From DASUPK01 sp963795665 (GTDB lineage Bacteria; Actinomycetota; Thermoleophilia; Solirubrobacterales; 70-9), in NCBI GenBank assembly GCA_963795665.1, contig CAWCIP010000014.1:496001-560000 (forward strand): DNA of 64,000 nucleotides, in the 5' to 3' direction. The notes beneath the pieces were generated by a model, which saw nothing but the letters and a program-made list of their open reading frames with translations, did no database searches and was not told the DNA's origin. A program made the position numbers and the translations under genes. Each line of letters begins with the position of its first letter. Within the stretch, counting starts at the first letter, position 1. This document shows, one piece after another, positions 17,608-27,708 of this stretch.

Positions 17608-18123
17608 TCAGAAGCCGAAGAAACGGCGGCGCTTCTTCTTGGGCGGCGGGCTCTCGGCCGCGGGGGTCTCTTCCTCCGCCGGCTGCTCGGGCTCAGGCGG
17701 CTGCTCGGGCTCAGGCTCGGCAGGTGCCTCCTCGACGACCGCGATCTCGGGCTTCGGTGCCTCGGGCTGCTCGGGCGCGGGCTCGGTCCCATCGCTCATG
17801 CCCTCGAAGGGGCGCTTGGTCGGCGTGGCCAGCTCGTCGAGGACCGCGTCGAGCCAGCCCTCGAGCTTCGTCGCCCCGTGGCCGTTCTCGGCGCTGACGC
17901 TCACGTTGGTCCCCCAGCCCTTCTCGGCCAGCTCGACCTCGATCCGGGCCTCGTCGGACGCCGCCTTCCAGGCGAGCTTCGACTCCTCCTCGCGCTCGTA
18001 GACGCTGACGTCGGTCGCGTGTCCGACCAGGGCGGACATCAGGCCCTGCATTCGGCCGGGTTGGTCGATCTGCTCCCAGACCTCGGGCGGGGACTTGACC
18101 AGGGTGCGGCTTGCGGTCTTCAT
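17608..18123 (-). CDS. SRPBCC-like protein with acidic Pro-rich linker and basic tail
   Basis: A 171-residue protein. Residues 1 to about 105 look like a START/SRPBCC (polyketide-cyclase-like) fold: KTASRTLVKSPPEVWEQIDQ, EESKLAWKAASDEARIEVEL, and a last amphipathic helix ending WLDAVLDELA. The rest is a Pro/Glu-rich disordered linker ending in KKKRRRFFGF. It starts the strand that continues into the mutase gene 43 bases later. Its function is unknown; the fold usually binds a hydrophobic ligand, and the basic aromatic tail could contact membrane or nucleic acid. Confidence 0.65.
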   Translation of the reverse strand: MKTASRTLVKSPPEVWEQIDQPGRMQGLMSALVGHATDVSVYEREEESKLAWKAASDEARIEVELAEKGWGTNVSVSAENGHGATKLEGWLDAVLDELATPTKRPFEGMSDGTEPAPEQPEAPKPEIAVVEEAPAEPEPEQPPEPEQPAEEETPAAESPPPKKKRRRFFGF

Positions 18124-18225
18124 GGTGCGGGCATTCGCGCGGTGCGTAGTCGCTCCTGCCGCTTATGCGAATTGGGAGAATCCGCCCGGCCTGAAACGGG
18201 TCGCGCCTGGCGGCGCGCCCTCGCA

Positions 18226-19315
18226 CTACGCGAGAAAGGCCTCGATCGCGGCCGCCGCACGGGGGCCCGCCTGGCCGTCCCAGAGCGGGATCTCGGGCGC
18301 CCGGGCGGGCGGCTCGGCGGCGAGCGTGCGCTGGGCGGCCTCTTGCAGCGCCTTCGGGTCGACCCCGACCAGCTCGTTGGTGCCGAGCTCGAGGGTGATC
18401 GGCCGCTCGGTGGTGGTGCGGTAGGTGAGGCAGGGGACCCCGAGCACGGTGGTCTCCTCCTGGATGCCTCCGGAGTCGGTGATCACCATCCGGGCCTCGG
18501 CCTCGAGGGCGATGAAGTCGTCGTAGTCCATCGGCGGCGTCAGGATCACCTTGCCCCAGCCGGAACCGGTCCCCGCCAGCCGCTCCCTCGTGCGCGGGTG
18601 CACAGGGAAGACCACCGGGATCGAGTCCGCGATGCCGGCGAGGACCTCCATAGTCGGGCCGAGCCTCTCCGGGTCGTCCACCAGCGCCGGGCGGTGCAGG
18701 GTGACCAGCACGAACTCGCGGCTCTTCACGGCGTTCCTGCCGAGCACCGCCGGCCGGTTCACGTCCTCGAGCAGCCTGAGGAGGCTGTCGATCATCGTGT
18801 TCCCGACCAGCTGGACCGCGTCGCCCTCGATCCCCTCCGCCGCCAGGTTGACGACGGCGTCCTGCGAGGTGCAGAGCAGGAGATCGGAGACGCGGTCGGT
18901 GACGACGCGATTCACCTCCTCCGGCATCTCCCAGTCGTTCGAGCGAAGCCCCGACTCGATGTGGGCGACCGCCGCGCCGAGCTTGGTGGCGGCGAGCGCC
19001 GCGGCCATCGTCGAGTTGACGTCGCCGGCGACCAGCACCAGGTCCGCCGGGGTTTGAGAGCAGGTCCGCCTCGACCCCGGTCAGGACGCCCGCGGTCTGG
19101 TCCGCGTGGGTTCCGGAGCCGACCCCCAGGTTGGCGTCGGGCTCGCGCATCCCGAGCCGCTCGATGAACCCATCCGAGAGCGCCCGGTCGTAATGCTGGC
19201 CTGTGTGAAGGAGCCGGAGCGAGATCCCCTCGGATTGCTCCAGGGCGGCGACGACAGGGGCCGTCTTGACGAAATTGGGCCGGGCCCCCACGACCGCGAG
19301 CACGCTGGCAGTCAC
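18226..19315 (-). CDS. wecB: UDP-N-acetylglucosamine 2-epimerase (frameshifted as sequenced)
   Basis: The enzyme interconverts UDP-GlcNAc and UDP-ManNAc for surface polysaccharide. The N-terminal part, from GTG 19315, reads TASVLAVVGARPNFVKTAPV and LLHTGQHYDRALSDGF. The rest lies one frame away: VAGDVNSTMAAALAATKLGA, HIESGLRS, HPRTRERL and DSGGIQEETTVLGVPCLTYR. The break is in the GGGG run at 19049-19052; removing one base restores a continuous protein of about 362 residues, the normal family length. The start is 49 bp from the divergent SDR gene. Confidence 0.85.
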
Positions 19316-19364
19316 AGCGGAGCAACCTAGCGGCTGGATCGGCTTCGGTAGTGTCCCCCGGCGT

Positions 19365-20243
19365 ATGGCCGGCAACGAAAGCGGCGCGGTTGTGGTCACG
19401 GGGGCTTCGACCGGAATCGGCCGCGCCACGGCGCTACTGCTGGACAAGAAGGGCTATCGCGTGTTCGCGGGCGTCCGCAAGCAGGCGGACGCCAAGGCGC
19501 TCTCCGAGGAGGGATCGGACCGCCTCACGCCGATCACGATCGACGTCGTCAAGGACCGCTCGATCAAGGCGGCCAGGGACAAGGTCCGGCGCGCGGTCGG
19601 CAAGGAGGGACTGGTCGGGCTGGTCAACAACGCCGGCGTGGGCGGCGGCGGGCCGATCGAGTTCATGGACCTGAAGGACTTCCGCGACACGCTCGAGGTG
19701 AACCTGATCGGGCAGATCGCCGTGACCCAGGCCTTCATGCCAATGCTCCGCACGGCCAGGGGCACGATCGTCTTCATCGCCTCGATCGGCGGTCGCATCG
19801 CCACCCCCTTCCTGTCGCCGTACAACACCAGCAAGTTCGGCATCGAGGCTCTGGGCGAGTCGCTGCGCGCCGAGGTCAAGCCTTGGGACATCGACGTGGC
19901 GGTCGTCGAGCCTGGCTCGATCGACACCGCGATCTGGGCGAAGGGCGCCGACACCGCCTCCGAGCAGGTCAAGGGCCTCTCGCCGGCCGCTCGCCGTCTC
20001 TACGGCAAGCAGCTCACCCGCTTCGGCGAGGTCCTCAATGAGACAGCCGACCGGGGTATCCACCCCGACAAGGTCGCCAAGGTGATCCACAAGGCGATCC
20101 GCTCGGACAAGCCGAAGTACCGCTACCTGGTCGGCACCGACGCGAAGGTCGCCGCCCGCCTCAAGGGCAATCTGCCCGAGCGCACCTTCTCCAAGATGCT
20201 CGCGCGGCAGACCAAGATGCCGACCGACATCCCGGCGAAGTAG
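19365..20243 (+). CDS. Short-chain dehydrogenase/reductase
   Basis: A 292-residue classical SDR. It has the cofactor motif VTGASTGIG, the NNAGVGGGG loop and the catalytic Ser/Tyr/Lys in IASIGGR and SPYNTSKFG, followed by VVEPGSIDTAIW. The arrangement resembles retinol-dehydrogenase-like SDRs acting on lipophilic alcohols; the substrate is unknown. The start is ATG 19365. There is no Shine-Dalgarno, but TAGTGT lies 10 bases upstream, which fits a leaderless promoter. Confidence 0.88.
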   Translation: MAGNESGAVVVTGASTGIGRATALLLDKKGYRVFAGVRKQADAKALSEEGSDRLTPITIDVVKDRSIKAARDKVRRAVGKEGLVGLVNNAGVGGGGPIEFMDLKDFRDTLEVNLIGQIAVTQAFMPMLRTARGTIVFIASIGGRIATPFLSPYNTSKFGIEALGESLRAEVKPWDIDVAVVEPGSIDTAIWAKGADTASEQVKGLSPAARRLYGKQLTRFGEVLNETADRGIHPDKVAKVIHKAIRSDKPKYRYLVGTDAKVAARLKGNLPERTFSKMLARQTKMPTDIPAK

Positions 20244-20316
20244 CCGGGGCCTCCCGATTTACGACCGGACCGGCCATTACGGTCGGTCCGCAACGACTCG
20301 AAGGGGGTTGGTCCGG

Positions 20317-21039
20317 ATGAAACGACGCTGGATGCTCGCTGGCCTCGCCCTGGTGGCGATCGTCGCCGTGGCGGTCCCGGCCCTGGCGGGAGTCTCGGGC
20401 GGCAGGGAGCCGCGCCTCCTCGACGTCAGCCAGGTCGCAACCGCGTCCCGGACCAAGGCCCGCCATGCGCTGGGTGTGGCGCGTAAGGCCAGGAAGCGCG
20501 CGGAGCGCGCCCTGAAGCTGGCCAGGAAGAACGTCCCGATCCCAGGCACGCCGGCCCTCGCCCCCACATTCGCCGAGGCGAGCGGGGCTGTCACGACCGG
20601 CAGCACGAGCTCCTACGTCGCCCTCGCCGGTGGTCCATCGGTGACGGTGTCCGTGCCGCAGGCGACCGGCGCGCCGCAGGGCACCGGCCTGATCGAGGTT
20701 GCCTCCCAGGCGCACATCGGCGTCGATGCCGGGGCGGTCGCGCTCTTCCAGGACGGCTCGGCGATGCCGGGGCAGAGCGAGCTCTGCGAGACGGTCGCCG
20801 GCCTCCCGGGGCCCGCGCTGTTCGCCTCCGCCGACACCCTGGCGGGCACCTGGGGCACGCCGGCCTCGATCGAGTCGATCACGGGCGCGTGCGCCAGCAC
20901 CGGTCCGGCCGGGCCGGTGGAGTTCGCCACCACGCCCGGCAGCCACACCTACGAGCTCCGCTACGCCTTCTGTGGGTGCGGGCCTGACACCAGCGCCACC
21001 TTCTCCCAGCGCCGCATCTGGGTCACCCCGCTGCCCTAG
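20317..21039 (+). CDS. Secreted hypothetical protein
   Basis: A 240-residue exported protein. A signal peptide (RRWMLAGLALVAIVAVAVPALAG) is followed by a short basic coiled segment with KARKRAERALKLARKN, common in Thermoleophilia secreted proteins. A beta-rich domain with four cysteines ends in TFSQRRIWVTPLP. I do not recognise the domain. The start is ATG 20317, with AAGGGGG about 10 bases upstream. Its TAG stop shares a CTAG with the convergent gene. Confidence 0.65.
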   Translation: MKRRWMLAGLALVAIVAVAVPALAGVSGGREPRLLDVSQVATASRTKARHALGVARKARKRAERALKLARKNVPIPGTPALAPTFAEASGAVTTGSTSSYVALAGGPSVTVSVPQATGAPQGTGLIEVASQAHIGVDAGAVALFQDGSAMPGQSELCETVAGLPGPALFASADTLAGTWGTPASIESITGACASTGPAGPVEFATTPGSHTYELRYAFCGCGPDTSATFSQRRIWVTPLP

Positions 21040-21839
21040 GCGCCGAGCCACTCCTTCACCCGGCCGGGCGTGCCCATGCCGGAGAAGTCGCCGTCGTCGA
21101 TCACCCGCTCGGCCGCCTCGATCGCGCCGTTCACCGCCGCCCAGGTGAGCCCACCGCCCACGCTGACCCGCTGGGCGCCCGCCTCGGCGATCTGATCGAA
21201 GGTCAGCTCGAGGCGGCCGAAGGCGAGGACGTTGACCGGCTTCGAGACGCCGTCGCAGACAGCCTTGATCTCCTCCGCGCTCAGCAACCCCGGCGCGTAG
21301 AGGACGTCGGCCCCGGCCTCCTCGAACGCACGAAGCCGGGCGATCGTGTCGTCGTGATCCGGGTTGCCGCGGAGGTGGTTCTCAGCGCGGGCCGTCAGGG
21401 TGAATGGGAAGTCCAGCGCTCTGGCCGCCTCCACGGCGGCGGCGACCCGCTCGGCGGCCCGTTCGAGCTCATAGAGCTCGCCGTCGTCGCGGTCGTAGTC
21501 CTCGATCGAGCCGCCGACGGCGCCTGCCGCGGCGACGCGGGTGATCGCCAGAGCGGCATCCTCGGGCGCCGGGCCGTAGCCGTTCTCGAGATCAACGGAT
21601 ACAGGCAGGTCCGTGGCTTCATTGAGGACGCTTACGTGCGCCGCCACCTCGTCGAGGTTGACGGCGCCGTCCTGCCGTCCGAGTGTGAACGCAAAGCCGC
21701 TGCTGGTGGTGGCGAGCGCCTTGAAGCCGAGCCCGGCGAGGATCTTGGCGGACCCCGCGTCCCAGGGATTGGGAATCACGAAGGGCTCGCCCTCGTGGAG
21801 GGCGACTAGTGCCTCGCCCTTCTCCTGCTGTGTCGCCAC
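21036..21839 (-). CDS. Isocitrate lyase/PEP mutase-family protein
   Basis: A 267-residue TIM-barrel protein of the isocitrate lyase/phosphoenolpyruvate mutase superfamily. It has VIPNPWDAGSAKILAGLGF, VSVDLENGYG, the metal-binding SIEDYD and GADVLYAPGL. It lacks the KKCGH loop of isocitrate lyase. Related proteins are oxaloacetate decarboxylases, 2-methylisocitrate-lyase-like enzymes or phosphonate enzymes; the substrate is not evident. It lies 7 bp downstream of the marR-type gene and may share its transcript. Confidence 0.85.
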   Translation of the reverse strand: MATQQEKGEALVALHEGEPFVIPNPWDAGSAKILAGLGFKALATTSSGFAFTLGRQDGAVNLDEVAAHVSVLNEATDLPVSVDLENGYGPAPEDAALAITRVAAAGAVGGSIEDYDRDDGELYELERAAERVAAAVEAARALDFPFTLTARAENHLRGNPDHDDTIARLRAFEEAGADVLYAPGLLSAEEIKAVCDGVSKPVNVLAFGRLELTFDQIAEAGAQRVSVGGGLTWAAVNGAIEAAERVIDDGDFSGMGTPGRVKEWLGA

Positions 21840-21846
21840 CCCTCGA

Positions 21847-22320
21847 TCATTTCATTTCCCTGAGGCGGTCCAGGTGGCGCCGGTTCACCTCGTTGGTCAT
21901 GCGCAGGAACTCAATGATCCGCTCGAGCTCCTCGGCGCTGAACTCCCGTGACAGGACCCTCGACCAATCGGCGGCCATCGGCCGCCAGATCTTCTCGGCG
22001 CGGGAGTAGAACTTCGGCGTCACCTCGAGCTTGACCCGGCGCCGGTCTCCGGGATCCGGGACGCGGCGCGCGAAACCGACCCGCTCGAGCCGGTCGATGA
22101 CACCGGTGACCGCCCCGGTCGTCAGTCCGGCCGCATCCGCCAGCTCCCCGGCCGTGAGGCCCCCGCTGTTCTCGACGATGTTGAGGCAGTGGAGGTCGGT
22201 CTCGTTCACGCCGAGGCGCTCGGCGGCCAGGTTGTCGAACGCATCGTCCTGATTGCCGCTTGCCCTGAACTCCCGGACCAGCTCGTCGATCTGCTCGCTC
22301 TTCTTGCGTCGCTGCGCCAT
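21847..22320 (-). CDS. MarR-family transcriptional regulator
   Basis: A 157-residue winged-helix regulator. The core reads LHCLNIVENSGGLTAGELAD and LTTGAVTGVIDRLERVGF, with the wing RVPDPGDRRRVKLEVT, all typical of MarR. A 15-bp palindrome lies 11 bp upstream of its start and between it and a divergent VOC gene, the usual arrangement for an autorepressor that also controls a small detoxification enzyme. The ligand is unknown. Confidence 0.9.
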   Translation of the reverse strand: MAQRRKKSEQIDELVREFRASGNQDDAFDNLAAERLGVNETDLHCLNIVENSGGLTAGELADAAGLTTGAVTGVIDRLERVGFARRVPDPGDRRRVKLEVTPKFYSRAEKIWRPMAADWSRVLSREFSAEELERIIEFLRMTNEVNRRHLDRLREMK

Positions 22321-22330
22321 TGTGATAATC

Positions 22331-22345
22331 TCTTAGATACTAAGA
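22331..22345. promoter_or_regulatory. Probable MarR operator
   Basis: TCTTAG-ATA-CTAAGA is a perfect 6-3-6 palindrome, conspicuously AT-rich against the high-GC background, between the divergent marR-type and VOC genes. Its position and symmetry fit the binding site of the adjacent MarR-family protein. Confidence 0.65.
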
Positions 22346-22417
22346 TATTTAGCAGATAAGTAACTCACCGAGCAAGGGGGAGCTTAGAGGGCTCCGCCGA
22401 CCGAAAGGAGATTCGAG

Positions 22418-22829
22418 ATGGCGAAGATCGAAATGAAGCTGGAGCTGATCCAGGTCCCGGTCTCGGACATCGACCGAGCCAAGAAGTTCTATGTCGAGCA
22501 GGTCGGCTTCAACGACGACCACGACCACCAGTTAGGAGGAGATCCGGTTCGTTCAGCAGCGAGGAGATCCGGTTCGTTCAGCTGACCCCCGACGGATCGG
22601 CCTGCTCGATCTCCTTGACCACCGGCGCGCACGAGATGGAGCCGGGAAGCCTCGAGGGCCTACAGCTAGTCGTCGACGATGCGCATGCCGTGCACGCCGA
22701 TCTCGCCGAGCGCGGCGTCGAGGTCAGCGAGGTTCAGGACATGCCCTGGGGCCGTTTCGTCTTCTTCAGCGACCCCGACGGGAACGCCTGGTCGGTCCAG
22801 CAGGTCCAGTACCCGGGAAGGCCGCTGCC

Positions 22830-22833
<4 letters not shown>
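22418..22833 (+). pseudogene. VOC-family protein gene, disrupted by a 25-bp tandem duplication
   Basis: A glyoxalase-like gene reads MAKIEMKLELIQVPVSDIDR with AKKFYVEQVGF from ATG 22418 (AAAGGAG 7 bases upstream), then hits a stop near 22584. The second half continues in another frame as EEIRFVQLTPDG, DAHAVHADLAERG and FFSDPDGNAWSVQQV to a TAG at 22831-22833. Between them a 22-bp segment is repeated with a 25-bp period. Removing one copy does not fully restore the frame, so another small indel is present. It is either a decayed gene or an assembly fault. The stop shares a CTAG with the convergent sugar-decarboxylase gene. Confidence 0.75.
22536..22582. repeat. 25-bp-period tandem duplication in the VOC gene
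   Basis: GAGGAGATCCGGTTCGTTCAGC occurs at 22536-22557 and again at 22561-22582. The period of 25 is not a multiple of three, so the repeat breaks the reading frame. In the second copy the correct frame reads EEIRFVQ. Confidence 0.9.
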
Positions 22834-23778
<945 letters not shown>

Positions 23779-23830
23779 AGGCGAGCGAGCATAGCCAGGA
23801 ATCCGGGCTGCGGAGAAAGTTGAATCGCAG

Positions 23831-24412
23831 CTAGGAGGGCGGGAGCTGAACGATCGCCCGCGCGAAGCCGAAGCTGTCCCGCCTCACCCGCTTGATGGTC
23901 GAGATCCCCTCGACGTCGATGTGGATCCGCTGCTGGTTCGCGAAGGTCACCGGCTGCTGCACCTTCGGGTCGAACGGATCGGTCTCGAGGAAGTAGGTGT
24001 CCGGCATGACGAAGGTGAGCGTCGCCTTGCCCTTGCGGTTGGCCCGGTAGGGCGGAGTGCCGGGCGCCGGCGAGGTCGGCGCGGGATCGCAGAAGTAGAG
24101 CTCCCCGCACTGCAGGGTGATCGGGGGCGCCTCGACGAAGACCCTGATCGGCGCCTTCGGCGCCATCCGCGAGATCGAGATCGTCTCGAGCTGGCCCGGC
24201 GTGACGATCCCGTCCGAGACGACCCGGGCCTTCAGGAAGATGAACTTGAGCTTCTTCGAGGAGGCATGGGCGGTGGTGGGGCCGGCGACCCCGGACGTCA
24301 CCGGGATCAGCGCGCACGCCAGCGCGGCCGTTGCGGCGGTCAGCACTCGTCTTCCCCTCCCTGAGAACACAGGCTGACTATCGCAGGGCGGGGAGCGGTC
24401 GGCAAGGGGCAT
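23831..24412 (-). CDS. Secreted hypothetical protein
   Basis: An exported protein of about 193 residues from ATG 24412. The signal segment is RRVLTAATAALACALIPVTSG; the mature part has beta-strand character with two cysteines in LQCGELYFCDP. It contains FVMPDTYFLETDPFDP and ends RAIVQLPPS. No family is recognised. Longer starts up to 24493 are possible but add an unlikely N-terminus. It diverges from the sigma-factor gene across a region holding a 12-bp inverted repeat. Confidence 0.6.
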   Translation of the reverse strand: MPLADRSPPCDSQPVFSGRGRRVLTAATAALACALIPVTSGVAGPTTAHASSKKLKFIFLKARVVSDGIVTPGQLETISISRMAPKAPIRVFVEAPPITLQCGELYFCDPAPTSPAPGTPPYRANRKGKATLTFVMPDTYFLETDPFDPKVQQPVTFANQQRIHIDVEGISTIKRVRRDSFGFARAIVQLPPS

Positions 24413-24441
24413 CACGGCTTCGGATGAGAGTTGCAGGCATC

Positions 24442-24486
24442 CCGCAATTTGCGTCGGTTTTGCTGGGCCACTTGCGCAAATTGCGG
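24442..24486. promoter_or_regulatory. 12-bp inverted repeat in the divergent promoter region
   Basis: CCGCAATTTGCG (24442-24453) and its exact reverse complement CGCAAATTGCGG (24475-24486) are separated by 21 bp. Each arm is itself nearly palindromic. The pair lies between a secreted-protein gene and a sigma-factor gene. A related TGCAAATTGCA occurs between sucC and the HAD gene at about 1297-1307. Confidence 0.5.
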
Positions 24487-24549
24487 ACGGCACTGCCGCT
24501 CAAGCGGGGCGAGTCGTGGCACTTTTCAACTCACCCGGAGGTGTCGGAG

Positions 24550-25916
24550 GTGAGCCGTCTGGGTCTGTTGGGAGGAACAAGGGGTCGTGCTGGGGCCGAC
24601 GCTCGATCCGCTAGCGAGGCCGGTGAGGCAGTCGCCTCACACGAGTCGCGCCGCCGCGCCGCCAGCGCTCTGGTCGATAGCCATGACGCTGTATTCCGCC
24701 GGACGGCCCGGCGGTACTCCATCTGCGCGGACGATGCCGAGGACGCATACCAGCGCGCACTCGAGATCCTGCTCACCAAGGCACCTCCGATCGAGGGCGA
24801 TTCGCTGGTCCGGTGGATGCAGACGGTCACCAAGCGCGAGGCGCTCGCCGTGCGGCGTCAGCGTGAGCGGCTTCTGGGCTCCCCGCGATCGAAGCTGACG
24901 ACGATGGTGATCGGGATCCACTCGAATCGATCGCCTCTGAGAGCCCCGGCCCGAACGATCACGCGGCCAGACACGAGAGGGTCGTCCGCAGCGGGGAGGC
25001 GCTGCAGGCGCTGAAGCCTCAGGAGGCTCGGGCGCTCACCCTCAAGGCGCAGGGCTACTCCTACGCCGAGATCGGCGAGATCACGGGCTGGACGTATACG
25101 AAGATCAACCGTTGCATGGCCGAGGGCAGGAAGCGCTTCCTGCAGGTGTTCGCCGACATTGAACAGGGCCGCCGCTGCGAGGAGCTGGCAGCTGCGCTCT
25201 CCGAGCTGGCAGACGGCGAGGGTGCAAATGGGCAAACGGACGCGCTCGAGTTCCACCTCAGGAGCTGTGCCGCTTGCCGGGCAAAGCTCCGGGCCTACCG
25301 TGCGATTCCGGACAAGGTGTTCGAGCTGATACCCGCCGGGCCGTTGCTCGACCAGTCGATGGGAGGGCGCCCGCACGAGTGGATTGCGGAGCGGGCGGGG
25401 GCCCTCGCGGACAAGATCCGCGAGTCGGGCTACTCCCTCCTGTCGCGTGGGGGCGGTGGCGGAGGCGATGCCGCCTCAGTGGCGACCGCCGGCGGAACCC
25501 GAGGCGCTGGAATGGCAGCAGTCGCCAAGGTGCTTGCTATCTGCGGTGCTACGGCGGCCGGGGGCGCTACGTGCGTGGCGACCGGGGTCGTGGACCCAGG
25601 TGCAGTCGGGGTTGACACCGGGAGTGGCAGGCCGACCCTGGAACGGCCGGCTGAGCCGACTGCGACGACCGTCCCGCAGGCACGGCCCGCGGCACCGGTG
25701 GCCGACCCGGTCGTCTCGGCAGCAAAGCAGCCCGTGGAACCTACCCCTCAGCCCACACCGGTCCAGCAGAAGGAAAGCCAGCTCGGCATCGAGGCCACGC
25801 CGAGCTCTTCGTCCTCGTCCGGCGGCGGGAGCGAGTTCGGTGGCCCGTCGAGTGGCGGGGCCGGCTCCGGCGGGGGCGGGGGTGGCTCGAGCGGCGGATT
25901 CGGGATCGAGAAATGA
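24550..25916 (+). CDS. ECF-type sigma factor fused to a zinc anti-sigma-like motif and membrane segment (frameshifted as sequenced)
   Basis: The N-terminal part has a sigma region 2: HDAVFRRTARRYSICADDAE, DAYQRALEILL and RWMQTVTKREALAVRR. After a break in the CCCC at 24881-24884, the next frame reads region 4: LKPQEARALTLKAQGYSYAE, then IGEITGWTYTKINRCMAEGR. The same polypeptide continues into a ZAS-like HxxxCxxC (HLRSCAAC). A hydrophobic Ala/Gly segment at about 25510-25600 and a Pro/Gly/Ser-rich C-terminus follow. This order suggests a membrane-held sigma factor carrying its own restraint. The start is uncertain: GTG 24550 with GGAGGTG upstream is my choice. A secreted protein gene follows after 79 bp. 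Confidence 0.7.
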
Positions 25917-25995
25917 GGTCGCAGGGGCAGAACTTCGGGGGCTGCCGCATCAACCCGGCGAGCCGGCGATGAGATCACGAGCGAAGGAGGGGGAG

Positions 25996-27648
25996 ATGGA
26001 AGCGGTTACGGCGGAGGTCAGGAGCGGGGTACGAGGCAGGCGGCGCCGTCTTCTGCTCGCCGTTCCAGTGTTGGCGATCGCGATTCTGGGTCTGAATGCC
26101 GCGAAGGCCTTCGCCGACGGCGGCTACCGGGTGGTCGAGTGCCACCCGGGGGCGAACGTCTACTCGGCCACCGACCTGCGCGTCAGCGGGCACTACGGTG
26201 GCGGGCTCCAGTACGGGAAGACCTGCACCAACCCGGACGCCAGTGACTGGGGCAAGGGGATCGTCTTTCACCCGTCGGAATACAGCTCCAGTCCGCGCAA
26301 CGGGACCGCCGAGTTCAGGGCGCCGGCCGGCACCTACTTCAACTCGGGCGGTTTTCGCTGGGACATCGGGGCGCGATACTCCTGCAGCGACGGCAACTGC
26401 TACTACGCGGCCGCGTACGTAGGGCACGGGCACACGCCGCACAACAGCTACCCGATGGGGGCAAGTCCCAGCGCCGGTTACTCGGTGTGGACGAGCTGCG
26501 GAACCAGCTGCACGAGGATCTGGGAGGACATCAGCTGCAGCTCATTCTGCATCCACTCAACTTCGCCGAACGATTGGTTCTACGACTACGTGGCGATCCG
26601 GGACATCGACGTGACCCTGGTGGACTCCTCGGCGCCTACGCTGAGCATCTCCGGCTCGCTCTTCGCCAGCCAGATCGCGCACGGAGCCCCGACGCTGGAT
26701 ATCGACGCCGCCGACGTGGGCGGCGGGGTGCATAGCGTGACGGTGCAGGTGAACGGCGTCCCCGTCGCCACTCCGGACACGAGCTGCCCGGGGATCGCGC
26801 CCGGGGCAGCATGGGCGACGCGCTTTCGCCCCTGCGGAAACCTGTCGACCGCGCTGCAACTCGACACCGAGAAGACGCCATGGCGCGACGGGCAGAACAC
26901 GCGTGCGCGTCTGCGCCTCCGACGTCGCGACCGGGCCGGGAGAGCCCAACACGGTCTGCAAGCAGCGCACAGTGTCGGTCGACAACAGCTGCCCGGATTC
27001 GAGTGGTGCCAGCGGCCAGGCGCAGTCGATCAACGTCGGCCTCGAGGACCCCAAGAGCGGTCAGCTCAAGCGGACTAGAGCGGTGCGCTCGAGCGAGGGA
27101 ACCGCTCTGCGGGGGCAGCTGAGCGGATCCGGGGGCTCGCCCGTGAAGGCGGCGAGCGTCTGCGTCTACGAGACCGTCGACGAGCCCGCCGGGATCGAGC
27201 AGCTCGTGCAGGTGGCGAAGTCGAGCTCGAGCGGGAACTTCGGGGTCGAGATCCCCGGCGGCCCCATCTCGAAGCTTCCGGGTCGCCTACCGCTACGGCG
27301 GACCACCAGCTCGAGTCGCCCAGCATGTACCTGGATTCCTCGGTGCTGCCGACGTTCAAAGTGACCAAGTCGAGGCTGAGGAACCGCCACTCGGTCGGCT
27401 TCCTGGGCCGGATCCCGGGGCCGGACGCCGACGGACGGGCCGTGACCATGCAGGCAAAGGTCGGCAAGAAGTGGCGGAGCTTCAAGCAGCTCCAGACCGA
27501 CCCAAGCGGCCGGTTCAGGGGCAAGTACCGCTTCACCCAGACCCGCGGTCGGGTGCGCTACGTCTTCCGGGCCGTGGTCAAGAAGCAGGGCGGCTACCCC
27601 TACAGCCGGGGCGCCTCGCGGAAGCGCAAGGTGTTGGTGCGCGGCTGA
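25996..27648 (+). CDS. Secreted multidomain Cys-rich protein (several frameshifts as sequenced)
   Basis: ATG 25996 has AAGGAGG upstream. A signal peptide (RRRRLLLAVPVLAIAILGLN) precedes a Cys-rich beta domain (GGYRVVECHPGANVYSATDL; FRWDIGARYSCSDGNCYYAA) and an Ig-like segment (APTLSISGSLFASQIAHGAP). The frame then changes near 26900, at CCCC 27262-27265 and near 27298. The parts in between read RVCASDVATGPGEPNTVC, SFRVAYRYG and YLDSSVLPTFKV, and the end is VRYVFRAVVKKQGGYPYSRG with a basic tail. Together they make one exported protein of roughly 550 residues. It follows the sigma-factor fusion directly and is a candidate target. No catalytic motif is recognised. Confidence 0.65.
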
Positions 27649-27708
27649 CGCAAGGGGGCCGGCTCTCGCCGGTCCCTTGCTCGTCGTTCGCATGTCTTCG
27701 CCGGCGGC

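Noticed and set aside
25740..25916. A separate small Gly/Ser-rich protein gene
   Set aside because: It is in frame with the zinc-motif part of the sigma fusion with no stop between, so it is the C-terminal tail of that protein.
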